Made by a program: the position numbers and the translations under genes. DNA of 64,000 bases, taken from assembly GCA_964384945.1 (NCBI GenBank), contig CAYLMK010000002.1:124001-188000 (forward strand), written 5' to 3'. The DNA is from S015-6 sp964384945 (GTDB lineage Bacteria > Desulfobacterota > DSWW01). Shown here piece after piece: positions 43,700-52,517 of the stretch. A model generated the notes under the pieces. That model ran no database searches and was not told where the DNA came from. It saw nothing but the letters and a program-made list of their open reading frames with translations. Positions within the stretch are counted from its first letter, which is position 1. Every line of letters starts with the position of its first letter.

Positions 43700-44110
43700 T
43701 CATTCTTCCCAGTTGTCGAAGGTCTCGTCCCAGGTCAGCATGACATGGGTGAAGGCGTCCTCATCCTGGATGCCCCGCTTGATCTCGGTCACATGGGCAT
43801 CCTTGGCCCCCAGTTCCTTCAGGAAGAGCCGGATGGCCGCCTCGGGCCTGGCTTCATCGCCGCAGATGTAGACATCCAAAGCGGCGTAGCGCCTCTCCGG
43901 CCACGTGTGGGCCGAGATGTGCGACTCGGACACGATCACCACACCGCTGACGCCCTTCGGAGTGAACTTGTAGAAATACGATGTCCGGACCCCCATGCCC
44001 CCATGCTTCGCGGCTTGCGTCAGGATGTCCCGCACGCGGTCCGGGTTCCCGAGGACCTCCGGATCGCACCCTGCCGCTTCGATGATGTAGTGGTATCCGA
44101 TCGTGTCCAA
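43700..44110 (-). CDS. speD: S-adenosylmethionine decarboxylase proenzyme, prokaryotic class
   Basis: 136 residues; TTG 44110 has GGGAGG seven bases upstream. The autoprocessing site is SESHISAHTWPE: cleavage before S63 yields the pyruvoyl group, and H68 assists. ALDVYICG holds the conserved Cys. It makes decarboxylated SAM for spermidine synthesis; speE is not in the window. It sits 103 bases after mnmG on the same strand. Confidence 0.93.
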   Translation of the reverse strand: MDTIGYHYIIEAAGCDPEVLGNPDRVRDILTQAAKHGGMGVRTSYFYKFTPKGVSGVVIVSESHISAHTWPERRYAALDVYICGDEARPEAAIRLFLKELGAKDAHVTEIKRGIQDEDAFTHVMLTWDETFDNWEE

Positions 44111-44212
44111 GAAAGGTCCTCCCTTGCCGGGCCGTCACGGCCCTGAGCCGATGGATGTCCTCGTGTCCCTTCCGCATCCCCTCTCGCGTTGCGACCCGGC
44201 TCGACGCCGAGC

Positions 44213-46087
44213 TTACAAGGCGCCCCTTTTCTTCAAGTGAATCATCAGGGCGGCGATGGCCGCGGGCGTCACGCCCGAGATCCGAGAGGCCTGAGCCAGA
44301 TTGGCCGGCCGGACCTCCTCGAGCTTTTCCTGCACCTCCCGGGACAGACCGCTCAACTCAAGGAACCTCAGGTCCTCCGGGAAGGAGACCTGTTCGAACT
44401 TCCGCACACGTTCGAGTTCCTCGACCTCCCGCTCGATGTAGTTCTCGTACTTCACCTGGATCTCCGCCTCCTCCAGGACGGCCGCGTCGAACCCTTCCAA
44501 CGCCAGCCCAAGGGCCCCCAGTTGGGCGATACGCACGGAGGGCCTTTTCAGAAACTGCTTCAGGTCGCACGGCTGCTTGAGAGGCGCCTCGCCCATCTCC
44601 CTCAAGAGGGCCTGGGTGCCCGGATCCGGTCTTATCTTCCGTTGGGCAAGCATCTCGAGCAGCGTCCGGATCTGCCCCCTCTTTCTCTCACATGCCTCGT
44701 AACGCTCCCGGGGGAGCAGGCCCCTGCGGTAGCCCTTTTCACAGAGCCGGAGATCCGCGTTGTCTTCCCGCAGCAGAAGGCGGTATTCGGCCCGGGAGGT
44801 GAACATGCGATACGGTTCGGCCGTGCCGTGGGTGACGAGATCGTCGATCAGCACACCGATGTAAGCCTCGGAGCGCCCCAGAAGGAAAGGCGCCTCGCCA
44901 CGCAGGCAGGCCGCTGCGTTCATCCCGGCCATGATCCCCTGCGCGGCCGCCTCCTCGTAACCCGAAGTGCCGTTGACCTGGCCCGCAAAGAAGAGACCGG
45001 CGACCTTCTTCGACTCCAGGGTGGGCTTGAGCTGCGTGGGATAGGCGAAATCATATTCCACCGCATAGCCGGGCCGGACGATCTCCACTCGTTCGAGCCC
45101 CGGGATCGTCCGCAGGAACCGGATCTGTACGTCCAGAGGCAGACTGGTGGGGACGCCGTTCGGGTAGATCTCGCAGGTATCCAGGCCCTCGGGCTCGAGG
45201 AAGATCTGGTGACGCGTCTTCTCCGGAAACCGCATCACCTTGTCCTCGATGGAAGGACAATAGCGGGGACCGATTCCCTTGATGACGCCCGTGTACAGGG
45301 GCGATCGGTCCAGGCCGGACCGGATGATTTCATGAGTCTTCTCGTTCGTATAGGTGATGAAGCACGGAACCTGCGATTGCCGGATCTGGCGCGTCGCAAA
45401 GGAAAACGGCCGGGGGTTCTCGTCCCCGTACTGCGGCTCGAGCCCGCTGAAGTCGATCGTCCGGCCGTCGAGCCGCGGGGGAGTTCCGGTCTTGAGTCTC
45501 CCGAGTCTCACCCCCAGGGCTTCGAGGTCTTCCGAAAGCCGCTTCACGCAGACATCCCCCGCCCGGCCCCCTTCCTGGCGGGCCAACCCCACGTGCATCA
45601 ATCCCCGCAGGAAGGTGCCCGCCGTCAGAATCGCGGTCCGGGAAGGGTAGCGGGTCCCGTGCTGCGTCTCCACGCCGCATACGCGGCCTCCCTCGACCAG
45701 GATCCGTTCCACGAGCCCCTGTTTCAGGTCCAGGTTCTCCTGCCCCTCGAGGACCCGCTTCATGTAGCGTCGGTATCGGCACCGATCCGCCTGGGCCCGG
45801 GAGGAGCGTACGGCCGGTCCTTTTCTGCGGTTCAGCAGGCGAAACTGAATCCCGGTCCGATCGATCGCCCGTGCCATCTCACCGCCCAGGGCGTCGATCT
45901 CGCGCACGAGCTGGCCCTTGGCCAGCCCGCCGACGGCCGGATTGCAGGACATCTGCGCAACGGTGTCCGGGTTGGCGGTCAGCAGCAGGGTGGACAGGCC
46001 CATCCGCGCGGCGGCAAGCGCAGCTTCGCAGCCCGCGTGCCCCGCCCCGATCACGATGACGTCATGGATCTTCGAATGCTCAGACAA
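44213..46087 (-). CDS. mnmG: tRNA uridine-5-carboxymethylaminomethyl modification enzyme MnmG (GidA)
   Basis: 624 residues from TTG 46087 (GGGGAG about ten bases upstream). The FAD-binding N-terminus is VIVIGAGHAGCEAALAAARM. Family markers: MSCNPAVGGLAKGQLVREID, LKTGTPPRL, GPRYCPSIEDKV and LFFAGQVNGTSGYEEAAAQG; the C-terminal part has GVTPAAIAALMIHLKKRG. With MnmE it installs cmnm5U at tRNA wobble positions. Length is normal. It is the last tRNA-modification gene of the rpmH-to-mnmG run. Confidence 0.96.
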   Translation of the reverse strand: MSEHSKIHDVIVIGAGHAGCEAALAAARMGLSTLLLTANPDTVAQMSCNPAVGGLAKGQLVREIDALGGEMARAIDRTGIQFRLLNRRKGPAVRSSRAQADRCRYRRYMKRVLEGQENLDLKQGLVERILVEGGRVCGVETQHGTRYPSRTAILTAGTFLRGLMHVGLARQEGGRAGDVCVKRLSEDLEALGVRLGRLKTGTPPRLDGRTIDFSGLEPQYGDENPRPFSFATRQIRQSQVPCFITYTNEKTHEIIRSGLDRSPLYTGVIKGIGPRYCPSIEDKVMRFPEKTRHQIFLEPEGLDTCEIYPNGVPTSLPLDVQIRFLRTIPGLERVEIVRPGYAVEYDFAYPTQLKPTLESKKVAGLFFAGQVNGTSGYEEAAAQGIMAGMNAAACLRGEAPFLLGRSEAYIGVLIDDLVTHGTAEPYRMFTSRAEYRLLLREDNADLRLCEKGYRRGLLPRERYEACERKRGQIRTLLEMLAQRKIRPDPGTQALLREMGEAPLKQPCDLKQFLKRPSVRIAQLGALGLALEGFDAAVLEEAEIQVKYENYIEREVEELERVRKFEQVSFPEDLRFLELSGLSREVQEKLEEVRPANLAQASRISGVTPAAIAALMIHLKKRGAL

Positions 46088-46270
46088 AGCGGATGGATCT
46101 CCCCTCAGGCAAAAGGGTCAAGGGATGGTGCGTGTCCGGAAGAGAACTTCCATGCATACCAATGAGAGCGTTCGCAAATCCCTTCGATTCGTTTGTCAAA
46201 ACGTTATCCACCTCTTTCCCCGTTCGCCTTTGCCCTTTGACCTGTCCTTTCCCGACAACCGGGCCCCTGC
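46088..46270. other. Short intergenic region with a near-consensus DnaA box
   Basis: 183 bases between mnmE and mnmG. It holds TTATCCACC (46204-46212), one mismatch from the DnaA box TTATCCACA, in a locally A/T-richer patch. A single box is not enough for an origin. A TTGACA on the minus strand (near 46195) might be a -35 for mnmG, but the matching -10 is poor. Confidence 0.3.
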
Positions 46271-47674
46271 TCACTTGCCTACACAAAATCGATCGAAGAT
46301 GCCGCGGAGGATCTCTTCCGGTGTCGTCTGGCCGAGGATCTCTCCCAGCGCCCGCAGGCCGTGCCGCAGGTCCGCGGCGAGCAGGTCCCCCATGGGAGAG
46401 GGGCCCGAGAGCTCTCGGAGGGCCCCCTCCAGGGCTTCGAGGCACCTTTCCAGCGCCTTGCGATGACGCAGATTCGTAATGACGGCCCGGAAGTCGAGAT
46501 CGATCCGACCGCCCAAGAGCTGATTCCGGATCTCCTCCTTCAAACGCTCGATCCCGGTCCGGTTCAGCGCGGAAACGGCCACGCAGGGCAGGGAAGCGAT
46601 CGATCCCGCCCGTTCCTCCAAGCCCGCGGCCTGCCCGACGAGGTCGATCTTGTTGAGCACTAGGAGGGTTCTGCCCGCGGGCGCGAGGCCGGCCACCCGA
46701 TCCCACGGCTCCGAATCGAGCTGTGTCGCATCCGCCACGTACAGAAGCAGGTCGGCCGTTTCCATCCGGCTGCGGGCAAACGCGATGCCCCTGGCCTCGA
46801 TCTCCTCCGGCTGCTCCCGGAGCCCGGCCGTATCGATCATGCGCACCGGCATCCCGTCCAGGTCGACCGCCTCCTCCAGATAGTCGCGCGTGGTGCCCGG
46901 CACGGGGCTGACGATCGCCCGCTCCCTGCCCACCAGAACATTGAGAAGAGTGGATTTGCCCACGTTCGGCCTCCCCCCGATGACCAGGCTCACCCCATCC
47001 CGGTAGAGATGGGCCTGCGCATACGAATCGGCGAGCTCGCCAAGGGCCCGTCTTCCCTCTTCGATCCGCATGCGCATCCGGACAAGATCCGGCTCCGGCA
47101 GGTCTTCCTCCGGGAAATCGAGCCACGCTTCGGTTTCGATCAACACGTCCTTGAGCAAATCCCGCACCGCCCGGATCTTTTCGGACAGTCCGCCTTGGAG
47201 CTGGCGCTGGGCAAAGCGGAGCGCCGCCTCGCTCTTGGCCTCCACGATGTCTGCAACCGCTTCCGCCTGGACGAGATCGATCCGACCGTTCAGAAAGGCG
47301 CGCCGGGTGAACTCCCCCGGCTCGGCCGGTCGGGCCCCCTCGGCCACGACCAGTTCGAGCACCCTTCGAACGGCAACGGCGCCCCCGTGGCAGTGGATCT
47401 CCGCAACGTCCTGGCGGGTGTAGGTGCGCGGCGCACGCATGATGACCACGAGGGCCTCGTCGACCACGGAGCCGGCCCGCGGATCGCAGACGTGTCCGTA
47501 GGCAAGCCGGTGGGAGGGGAGCCGTTCGGAAGGACTCTTGGGCTCAAAGAGCCGTCGGGCGATGCGTTCCGCATCGGGACCGGATATCCGGACGATACCG
47601 ATGCCGCCGACGCCGAACGGCGTCGAGACGGCAACGATGGTGTCCGCGTCAAGAGGCAGCGTCGGACCCCTCAT
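46271..47674 (-). CDS. mnmE: tRNA modification GTPase MnmE (TrmE)
   Basis: 467 residues from ATG 47674 (GGGAGG upstream); TTG 47698 is an alternative. The N-terminal tetrahydrofolate-binding domain (TIVAVSTPFGVGGIGIVRIS, EIHCHGGAVAVRRVL) surrounds the GTPase domain in the family way: G1 GGRPNVGKST, G2 GTTRDY, G3 DTAG, G4 NKID. It ends with the catalytic CVGK (family CxGK). It acts with MnmG on tRNA wobble uridines. The 5' end overlaps jag by 26 bases. Confidence 0.95.
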   Translation of the reverse strand: MRGPTLPLDADTIVAVSTPFGVGGIGIVRISGPDAERIARRLFEPKSPSERLPSHRLAYGHVCDPRAGSVVDEALVVIMRAPRTYTRQDVAEIHCHGGAVAVRRVLELVVAEGARPAEPGEFTRRAFLNGRIDLVQAEAVADIVEAKSEAALRFAQRQLQGGLSEKIRAVRDLLKDVLIETEAWLDFPEEDLPEPDLVRMRMRIEEGRRALGELADSYAQAHLYRDGVSLVIGGRPNVGKSTLLNVLVGRERAIVSPVPGTTRDYLEEAVDLDGMPVRMIDTAGLREQPEEIEARGIAFARSRMETADLLLYVADATQLDSEPWDRVAGLAPAGRTLLVLNKIDLVGQAAGLEERAGSIASLPCVAVSALNRTGIERLKEEIRNQLLGGRIDLDFRAVITNLRHRKALERCLEALEGALRELSGPSPMGDLLAADLRHGLRALGEILGQTTPEEILRGIFDRFCVGK

Positions 47675-48404
47675 ACCGCTTCGACCTCCCGCCGCCAACG
47701 GGATGGATGACGAGCTTTCTCATCTCGCCCTTTCCCACGCTCTTGGTTTCCAGGGCGCGATCGTTCTTCAAGGTGAGATGCACGATACGCCGGTCATGGG
47801 CATTCATGGCCTCGATGGTGATGGGCTTCTTCTTTTTCTTCACCTTCTGGCCGAGACGTACCGCCATGTTGCGCAGGGCCTGTTCCCGGCGCTTTCGATA
47901 CTGCTCCATGTCGACCTCGATCCGCTTGGCCGATTCTCCGGAGCGGTTCACCATCTTGTTGACGAGGAATTGCAGCGCATCGAGGGTCTGTCCCCTCTTT
48001 CCGATGAGAAGGCCGGTCTTATCCCCGCTGATTTCGAGCAGGATGCGCTCGTTCGTTTCTTCCCTGATTTCCACCGTGGCCTGCTCCGACAACCAGCCCA
48101 GCAGCCCCTGCAGCGCCTCCAAGGCCTCCCGCGCCTTGTCCGTCCGTTCTCCCTCCGCGATGGGAGCCGGCTTTTCCGCGGCGGTCGGCTGGATCTCGAG
48201 CACCTCGTCCCGCAGCTCTTCACGGCTTTCCTTCTTGGACCAGGCGCGAATCTTCACTCTTTTCCCGCCCACGAACCCGAAAAATCCGCGCCCGCTGTCC
48301 GAAAGAACCTCTATGCCGATCTCCTCCACCGGAACCCCGAGTTCCCGCGCCGCCTTCTCCGTGGCATCGTCCTTGCTCTTGCCCTCGACTTCGACAAACC
48401 GCAT
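47649..48404 (-). CDS. jag: RNA-binding protein Jag/KhpB (Jag_N, KH, R3H)
   Basis: 251 residues from ATG 48404, with GGGAGGG upstream. It has an N-terminal Jag_N domain (VEVEGKSKDDATEKAARELG), a KH domain with the GxxG loop in GLLIGKRGQTLDALQFLVN, and a C-terminal R3H domain (MNAHDRRIVHLTLKND). KKKKK and a Ser/Lys-rich linker join them. In Gram-positives the homologue binds RNA and controls cell division. It lies in its usual place between yidC and mnmE and overlaps mnmE. Confidence 0.92.
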   Translation of the reverse strand: MRFVEVEGKSKDDATEKAARELGVPVEEIGIEVLSDSGRGFFGFVGGKRVKIRAWSKKESREELRDEVLEIQPTAAEKPAPIAEGERTDKAREALEALQGLLGWLSEQATVEIREETNERILLEISGDKTGLLIGKRGQTLDALQFLVNKMVNRSGESAKRIEVDMEQYRKRREQALRNMAVRLGQKVKKKKKPITIEAMNAHDRRIVHLTLKNDRALETKSVGKGEMRKLVIHPVGGGRSKRYEGSDAAS

Positions 48405-48424
48405 CGACTTCCCTCCCAGTGGAA

Positions 48425-50143
48425 TTATGGTTGTCGCCTCTGCGAAATGAATTGTTGGCCAATCGAGAGGATGTTGTTGACCAACCAGTACAGAACCAGG
48501 CCTGAAGGGAAATTCAGGAACATGAAGGTGAAGATCAGAGGCATGAACATCATCATCTTCTGCTGAGCCGGGTCCCCTGCGGCCGGCGTCATCTTCTGCT
48601 GCAGGAACATCGTCGCCCCCATGATGAGGGGCGTGACATAGCAGGGGTCTTTTTCGCTCAGGTCCTGAATCCACAGCACGAAGGGCGCGTGGCGGAGCTC
48701 GATCGAGTTGAGCAGCGCCTTGTAGAGCGCGAAGAAAACCGGGATCTGCAGCAGGATGGGCCAGCACCCTCCCAGGGGGTTGATCTTATGGGTGCGGTAG
48801 AGGTCCATGACCTCCCGATTCATCCTCTCCTTGTCATCCTTGAATTTCTCCCGGATCGCCTGCATCTTGGGCTGCAATCTCTGCATCTGTCGCATCGACT
48901 CATACTGTTTTCGCGTGAGGGGATGGAAGAGGATCTTGATGAGGATCGTCAGGATGATGATTGCGACCCCGTAGTTGTGCGTGTATCGGTGGAAGAACTT
49001 GAGCACCACGAGAAGGGGCTTAGCGATGAACCCGAACCATCCGAGATCGATCGATTTTTCCAGAAAATGGCCCGAACCCCGCAGCACGTCGAGATCCTTG
49101 GGCCCGACGTAGATCGAGTAGGCGAACCGGCCGATCTCCCCCTCAAGGTGGGGCTGGATATTGTAGATCAATCGCGAGGTGAACAGGCCCCCCGACCCGC
49201 CCTCCGCGCCGTGCCGCTGCTCCAGGTTCACGCTCGACACCGGATTGTCGACGGGGATCAGGCCGGTGAGAAAATACTTGTCCGAGAAGCCCTGCCAATG
49301 CACCTTGCCGTTGTAATAGATCCGTTCTTCCGCTTTCACCTCCTTCTTCTTCTCCAGGCTGTCGTCGATGAAGGCCATGAACCCGGAAAACGTGTAGCGG
49401 TCTCGACTCTCCTCCGGTATCCTCTCCGTGAGCCGCATCGCGAGGCCCGCCTGCCGGACGGACGCATCGAGCCCGGCGATCTCGACGTGGAGGTCGACCA
49501 GGTAGCTGTCCGGCCGGAAGGTGTAGACCCGCCGGACGGCCCTGCCCCGCTCATCCGTGCCGGAAAACGTGATCCGGCCCGGTTCGTCCCCTTCCTTCAG
49601 GTCGAGCCGGAAAAGGTCCGGTTCCAGGACCTCACGGATCGGGACCCGGCTGCCGCTGCCCATGGAGATCTCCAGGCCGAGCGGGTATTCTTCCGGCGCC
49701 CGGGCATGGATCCGCTCCACCCGGGTCCCTGCCTTTCCGTCCGAACCGTTCGTCTCCTTCGTCTTGCGAAGGCCGGGCACCGGGCATTCGCAAGGCTTTT
49801 CGAATTGGTAGCTCTTGAGCGTCCAGCGCATCGGCCTTCCGTTTTGGGAACAGAAGACCGCCCGAACCAGGGGCGTCTCCACGATCACTTCCCCGCAATC
49901 CGGGTATTCGGGTGCTAGCGCGAGACCCTCCCGGCTTTCCTGAGCCGCGGCCGCAGGCTCCTCCGGGGCCCGCTGCCCCCCCGCATCGAGTGGCGGCGAA
50001 CCCGGCGAGGATTCCTCAAGCGCCTCGCTTTCCGACGTCTTGTGCGCCTTCCGCCACCGTTCCTGCTGTTTTTCCACGTAGGACTGGTAGACCAGCAGGA
50101 TGAGCAGGCAAAGAACCATCGCGAGCAGCAATCGTTTCTCCAT
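48425..50143 (-). CDS. yidC: Membrane protein insertase YidC (Gram-negative type)
   Basis: 572 residues. N-terminal membrane helix (LLLAMVLCLLILLVYQSYV), a Pro/Glu-rich linker, the large periplasmic P1 beta-domain (about 85-350), and five C-terminal helices with HNYGVAIIILTILIKILFHPLTRKQ, WPILLQIPVFFALYKALL and MMMFMPLIFTFMFLNFPSG. The presence of P1 shows a Gram-negative (diderm) cell. The groove Arg of E. coli YidC (R366) is replaced by Lys here (ILIKILFHP), common in deltaproteobacteria. It inserts membrane proteins alone or with SecYEG. The start has only a weak ribosome site (TGGGG). Confidence 0.95.
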   Translation of the reverse strand: MEKRLLLAMVLCLLILLVYQSYVEKQQERWRKAHKTSESEALEESSPGSPPLDAGGQRAPEEPAAAAQESREGLALAPEYPDCGEVIVETPLVRAVFCSQNGRPMRWTLKSYQFEKPCECPVPGLRKTKETNGSDGKAGTRVERIHARAPEEYPLGLEISMGSGSRVPIREVLEPDLFRLDLKEGDEPGRITFSGTDERGRAVRRVYTFRPDSYLVDLHVEIAGLDASVRQAGLAMRLTERIPEESRDRYTFSGFMAFIDDSLEKKKEVKAEERIYYNGKVHWQGFSDKYFLTGLIPVDNPVSSVNLEQRHGAEGGSGGLFTSRLIYNIQPHLEGEIGRFAYSIYVGPKDLDVLRGSGHFLEKSIDLGWFGFIAKPLLVVLKFFHRYTHNYGVAIIILTILIKILFHPLTRKQYESMRQMQRLQPKMQAIREKFKDDKERMNREVMDLYRTHKINPLGGCWPILLQIPVFFALYKALLNSIELRHAPFVLWIQDLSEKDPCYVTPLIMGATMFLQQKMTPAAGDPAQQKMMMFMPLIFTFMFLNFPSGLVLYWLVNNILSIGQQFISQRRQP

Positions 50144-50238
50144 GGAATTCCCCAGGATGTCCGGCTCGGTTCGAAAGAACGGGTTGTTGCGCCTTCGGCC
50201 TTGGGCCCGGCAGGCGTGTCGGGCTTCCTCGAGTCCCT

Positions 50239-50451
50239 CTAGGGTACGGGATCAAAACCGCCCGGATGGCACGGATGACAGCGCAGGATCCTTCTCCCTG
50301 CAAGCCACAATCCCTTGAGCAGGCCGTACCTTTCCAAGGCCTCAACGGCATAGGCGGAACAGGAGGGATAGAAGCGGCAAGCAGGGGGCAGAAGCGGCGA
50401 CAACAGGATTTTATAGAGTCGTATCACCGCCACCAGAGTCCGTCTTAGCAT
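50239..50451 (-). CDS. yidD: Membrane protein insertion efficiency factor YidD
   Basis: 70 residues from ATG 50451 (GGAAGGG upstream). The family core is intact: RLYKILLSPLLPPACRFYPS, CSAYAVEALERYGLLKG and RILRCHPCHPGGFDPVP, with the conserved cysteines. It assists YidC at the inner membrane. It begins inside the 3' end of rnpA (41-base overlap in another frame), so the two are translationally coupled. Confidence 0.93.
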   Translation of the reverse strand: MLRRTLVAVIRLYKILLSPLLPPACRFYPSCSAYAVEALERYGLLKGLWLAGRRILRCHPCHPGGFDPVP

Positions 50452-50857
50452 GATTCGCCCTTCCGTGGCCTCGGCCGCTCGGTCGGCACGGGTCCCGCAA
50501 GAAGCGTTCGAGGTCCTTGCAGATGCCGCGGTACGTCGCGTCCGACGCGCCTGTCTTGGCAATCATGACCATGTCGGTGGAGGGAGGGAGCCAGGGCTTG
50601 TGAAGACGAAAGAACTCTCGGAGCCTTCGCTTCAAGTAATTCCGCCTTATCGCCTTTCCCACTTTCTTGCTGACAACGATTCCCAGACGAGGCCTACCCT
50701 TTTGGTTGGAGCGCAGGAACACCAGGAAATACCGGGTACTGTACCGTTTTCCCCTCCGCGTGGCTCCAAGGAACTCCCGCCGCGTCAGGAGACGGTCTTG
50801 TTTGGAAAAGGATTGGTCCGGGCGTCGGCATCCCTGTGTCTTCAAAGGGTGGCGCAT
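50411..50857 (-). CDS. rnpA: Ribonuclease P protein component
   Basis: 148 residues. The RNase P protein signature is clear: RLGIVVSKKVGKAIRRNYLKRRLREFFR, split here as RLGIVVSKKVGKA and RRNYLKRRLREFFR. The N-terminal part (LLTRREFLGATRRGKRY) is typical. It binds the RNA subunit and pre-tRNA leader. It is longer than E. coli RnpA (119) because of a basic, Gly/Arg-rich tail (RPSGRGHGRANHAKTD) that overlaps yidD. Confidence 0.93.
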   Translation of the reverse strand: MRHPLKTQGCRRPDQSFSKQDRLLTRREFLGATRRGKRYSTRYFLVFLRSNQKGRPRLGIVVSKKVGKAIRRNYLKRRLREFFRLHKPWLPPSTDMVMIAKTGASDATYRGICKDLERFLRDPCRPSGRGHGRANHAKTDSGGGDTTL

Positions 50858-50901
50858 CGGGTCAAACGAGCCTTTTCGGGGCAGGCATCAAGTCAGGGGC
50901 C

Positions 50902-51036
50902 TCACACGCAGAGCCTCTTGCGGCCCTTGGCCCTCCGACGGCTCACGACCTTTCTTCCACCTCGTGTCTTCATACGAGCCCGAAATCCGTGCGTTCTTTT
51001 TCTTCGAATGGTGCTGGGCTGATAGGTCCGTTTCAT
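50902..51036 (-). CDS. rpmH: 50S ribosomal protein L34
   Basis: 44 residues, MKRTYQPSTIRRKRTHGF, then RARMKTRGGRKVVSRRRAKG and RKRLCV: an unmistakable L34, too short for most gene finders. The ribosome site (GAGAAGAAG) is modest. It heads the rpmH-rnpA-yidD-yidC-jag-mnmE-mnmG order common to most bacteria. The upstream neighbour is an amidase and not dnaA. Confidence 0.96.
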   Translation of the reverse strand: MKRTYQPSTIRRKRTHGFRARMKTRGGRKVVSRRRAKGRKRLCV

Positions 51037-51293
51037 GGCTTCTTCTCACGACGGTCCGCTCGCGCGCGAATCGGCGCTTCAGACGGTTCGCAGTTCGCTC
51101 CAGGTCTCCCGTTTTCCGATCCCGCTTCCGTTCCGGAGGAAAGCGCCGCAAAGGCCGGGCGACTCGCTTCGGCGCCACGATCAGATCTTTGCGTTCTTCC
51201 GTATAACGGATAGGGGAACACAATTCCCCGGCTTTGTCAACCAGGACAGTCCCTTGGCGGCCGCAAACCGCCCCGGTCCGTGCGCACGATCCG
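51037..51293. other. Long leader region of rpmH
   Basis: 257 bases between amiC and rpmH. On the minus strand a perfect TTGACA lies at 51237-51232, but no good -10 is at 17 bases; TATCCG at a spacer of 22 or TATACG further down are weak. If transcription starts there, the rpmH leader is about 190 bases. The stretch is Arg-codon-rich in several frames, which I treat as GC bias. Possible site for autogenous control. Confidence 0.35.
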
Positions 51294-52499
51294 TCATCCC
51301 CCCTCTTGTTTGGCCAGCAGCGCGGGCTGCCCTCGCCGTTCGAGATACTCCGCGATTCCGGACGCGATCCCTTCCCCCAGGGCCTTCTGATAGGCGGCCA
51401 GCTTCAGCCGCTTCTCGTCGACGGCGTTCGTAATGAAGGCCACCTCAACCAGGACGCTGGGCATGTGGGCGCCGATCAGAACGTAGAACAGACTGCCTTT
51501 CGCGCCCAGATTCCGCGTCTCTCCGTAACCCCTCGTCCGCAGCCTCCCGACCAGGGCCTCCTGCATCGTGTGGGCGAGTTCGTTTGACTCCCATGCGTTG
51601 GCGTTGCAGCGCAGATCGATCAGGATCCGGCTCAGATCGTCCAACCCCTTGTCCGGCGTGGCGTTCTCGAGGGCCGCCACGCGCCTGGCCGCCCGGTCGG
51701 TTGTGTTGTCCAGGTAATAGGTTTCCACCCCGTCGACGCTCCTGTTCGGATGCGCATTGACGTGAATCGAAACGAACAGGTCCGCGCTTCTCGAGTTGGC
51801 AATCCAGGCCCTTCTCTCCAGGGGGATGAACTTGTCCGCATCCCGCGTCAGGACGACCTTCGCTTTCTTCTGCCCCTCGAGAAGGCTCTTTGCGTGCAGG
51901 GCGATCCGGAGGACCACATCCTTTTCCTTCAGACCCCCCTTTCCGATCGCGCCCGGGTCGCGGCCTCCGTGTCCGGGATCGATGACGACGAGGGGAAGGG
52001 CGGCCGCAGCGGCGTTCGGCGCGGCCTCGCCTCCTCTCTGCGCCCCCTCTTCCCCTCGGCCGTCCTTCTTCCACCAGAGGTCCAGCACGATCCGGAACGG
52101 CCCCTCAAGCCGAAACACGTTGTAGTCCTCGGCATGCCGGAGATCCAGGACCACCCGGGTCGTCCTCATATCGTAGCGTGCGGATCGAATCCCCTGGACG
52201 GGCCCCTCGGTCAGTTCCATGGCCTTGGGCAGGCCCGCCGCACCCAGCGTGTCCCGCAGATCCACATAGATACGCGCAGGCCTCTTGGCCGCGACATCCT
52301 CGCCGACCCTTCCGACCTTGTAGTCCACCTCCCTGTCGAGATCGAAAACGACCCGCGTGTACCGCTCGCTGCACCAGTAACGAACCTGCTGAAGCGAAGC
52401 GAGTTCGCCGGCGGCGGCCGAAGGCGCGCCGGGTGAATCCGCCCGGCCGGGGAAAGCGGCCAGGAAAATGAAAACCGTCAGGAACTTCTTCACCTGCAT
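51294..52499 (-). CDS. N-acetylmuramoyl-L-alanine amidase, AmiC type (AMIN + Amidase_3)
   Basis: 401 residues with a signal peptide (LTVFIFLAAFPGRA). An AMIN domain (about 30-140, YTRVVFDLDREVDYKVGRV) targets peptidoglycan or septum. The Amidase_3 domain has the zinc ligands H in IDPGHGGRDPGAIG, E in GLKEKDVVL and H in SIHVNAHP, with the catalytic Glu in SVLVEVAFITN, so it should be active. It cleaves stem peptides from MurNAc in the periplasm, in cell separation. It follows the YibQ-like gene by 18 bases; in many diderms amidases and YibQ lie together. Confidence 0.9.
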   Translation of the reverse strand: MQVKKFLTVFIFLAAFPGRADSPGAPSAAAGELASLQQVRYWCSERYTRVVFDLDREVDYKVGRVGEDVAAKRPARIYVDLRDTLGAAGLPKAMELTEGPVQGIRSARYDMRTTRVVLDLRHAEDYNVFRLEGPFRIVLDLWWKKDGRGEEGAQRGGEAAPNAAAAALPLVVIDPGHGGRDPGAIGKGGLKEKDVVLRIALHAKSLLEGQKKAKVVLTRDADKFIPLERRAWIANSRSADLFVSIHVNAHPNRSVDGVETYYLDNTTDRAARRVAALENATPDKGLDDLSRILIDLRCNANAWESNELAHTMQEALVGRLRTRGYGETRNLGAKGSLFYVLIGAHMPSVLVEVAFITNAVDEKRLKLAAYQKALGEGIASGIAEYLERRGQPALLAKQEGG

Positions 52500-52517
52500 C
52501 CCTCGGGACTCCGTCCG

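Noticed and set aside
46200..46215. Replication origin between mnmE and mnmG
   Set aside because: A single near-consensus DnaA box, no cluster of boxes, and no dnaA in the window.
50888..51223. A basic 111-residue frame overlapping rpmH
   Set aside because: It lies in another frame across the whole L34 gene; the Arg/Lys richness reflects GC bias, and no family matches.
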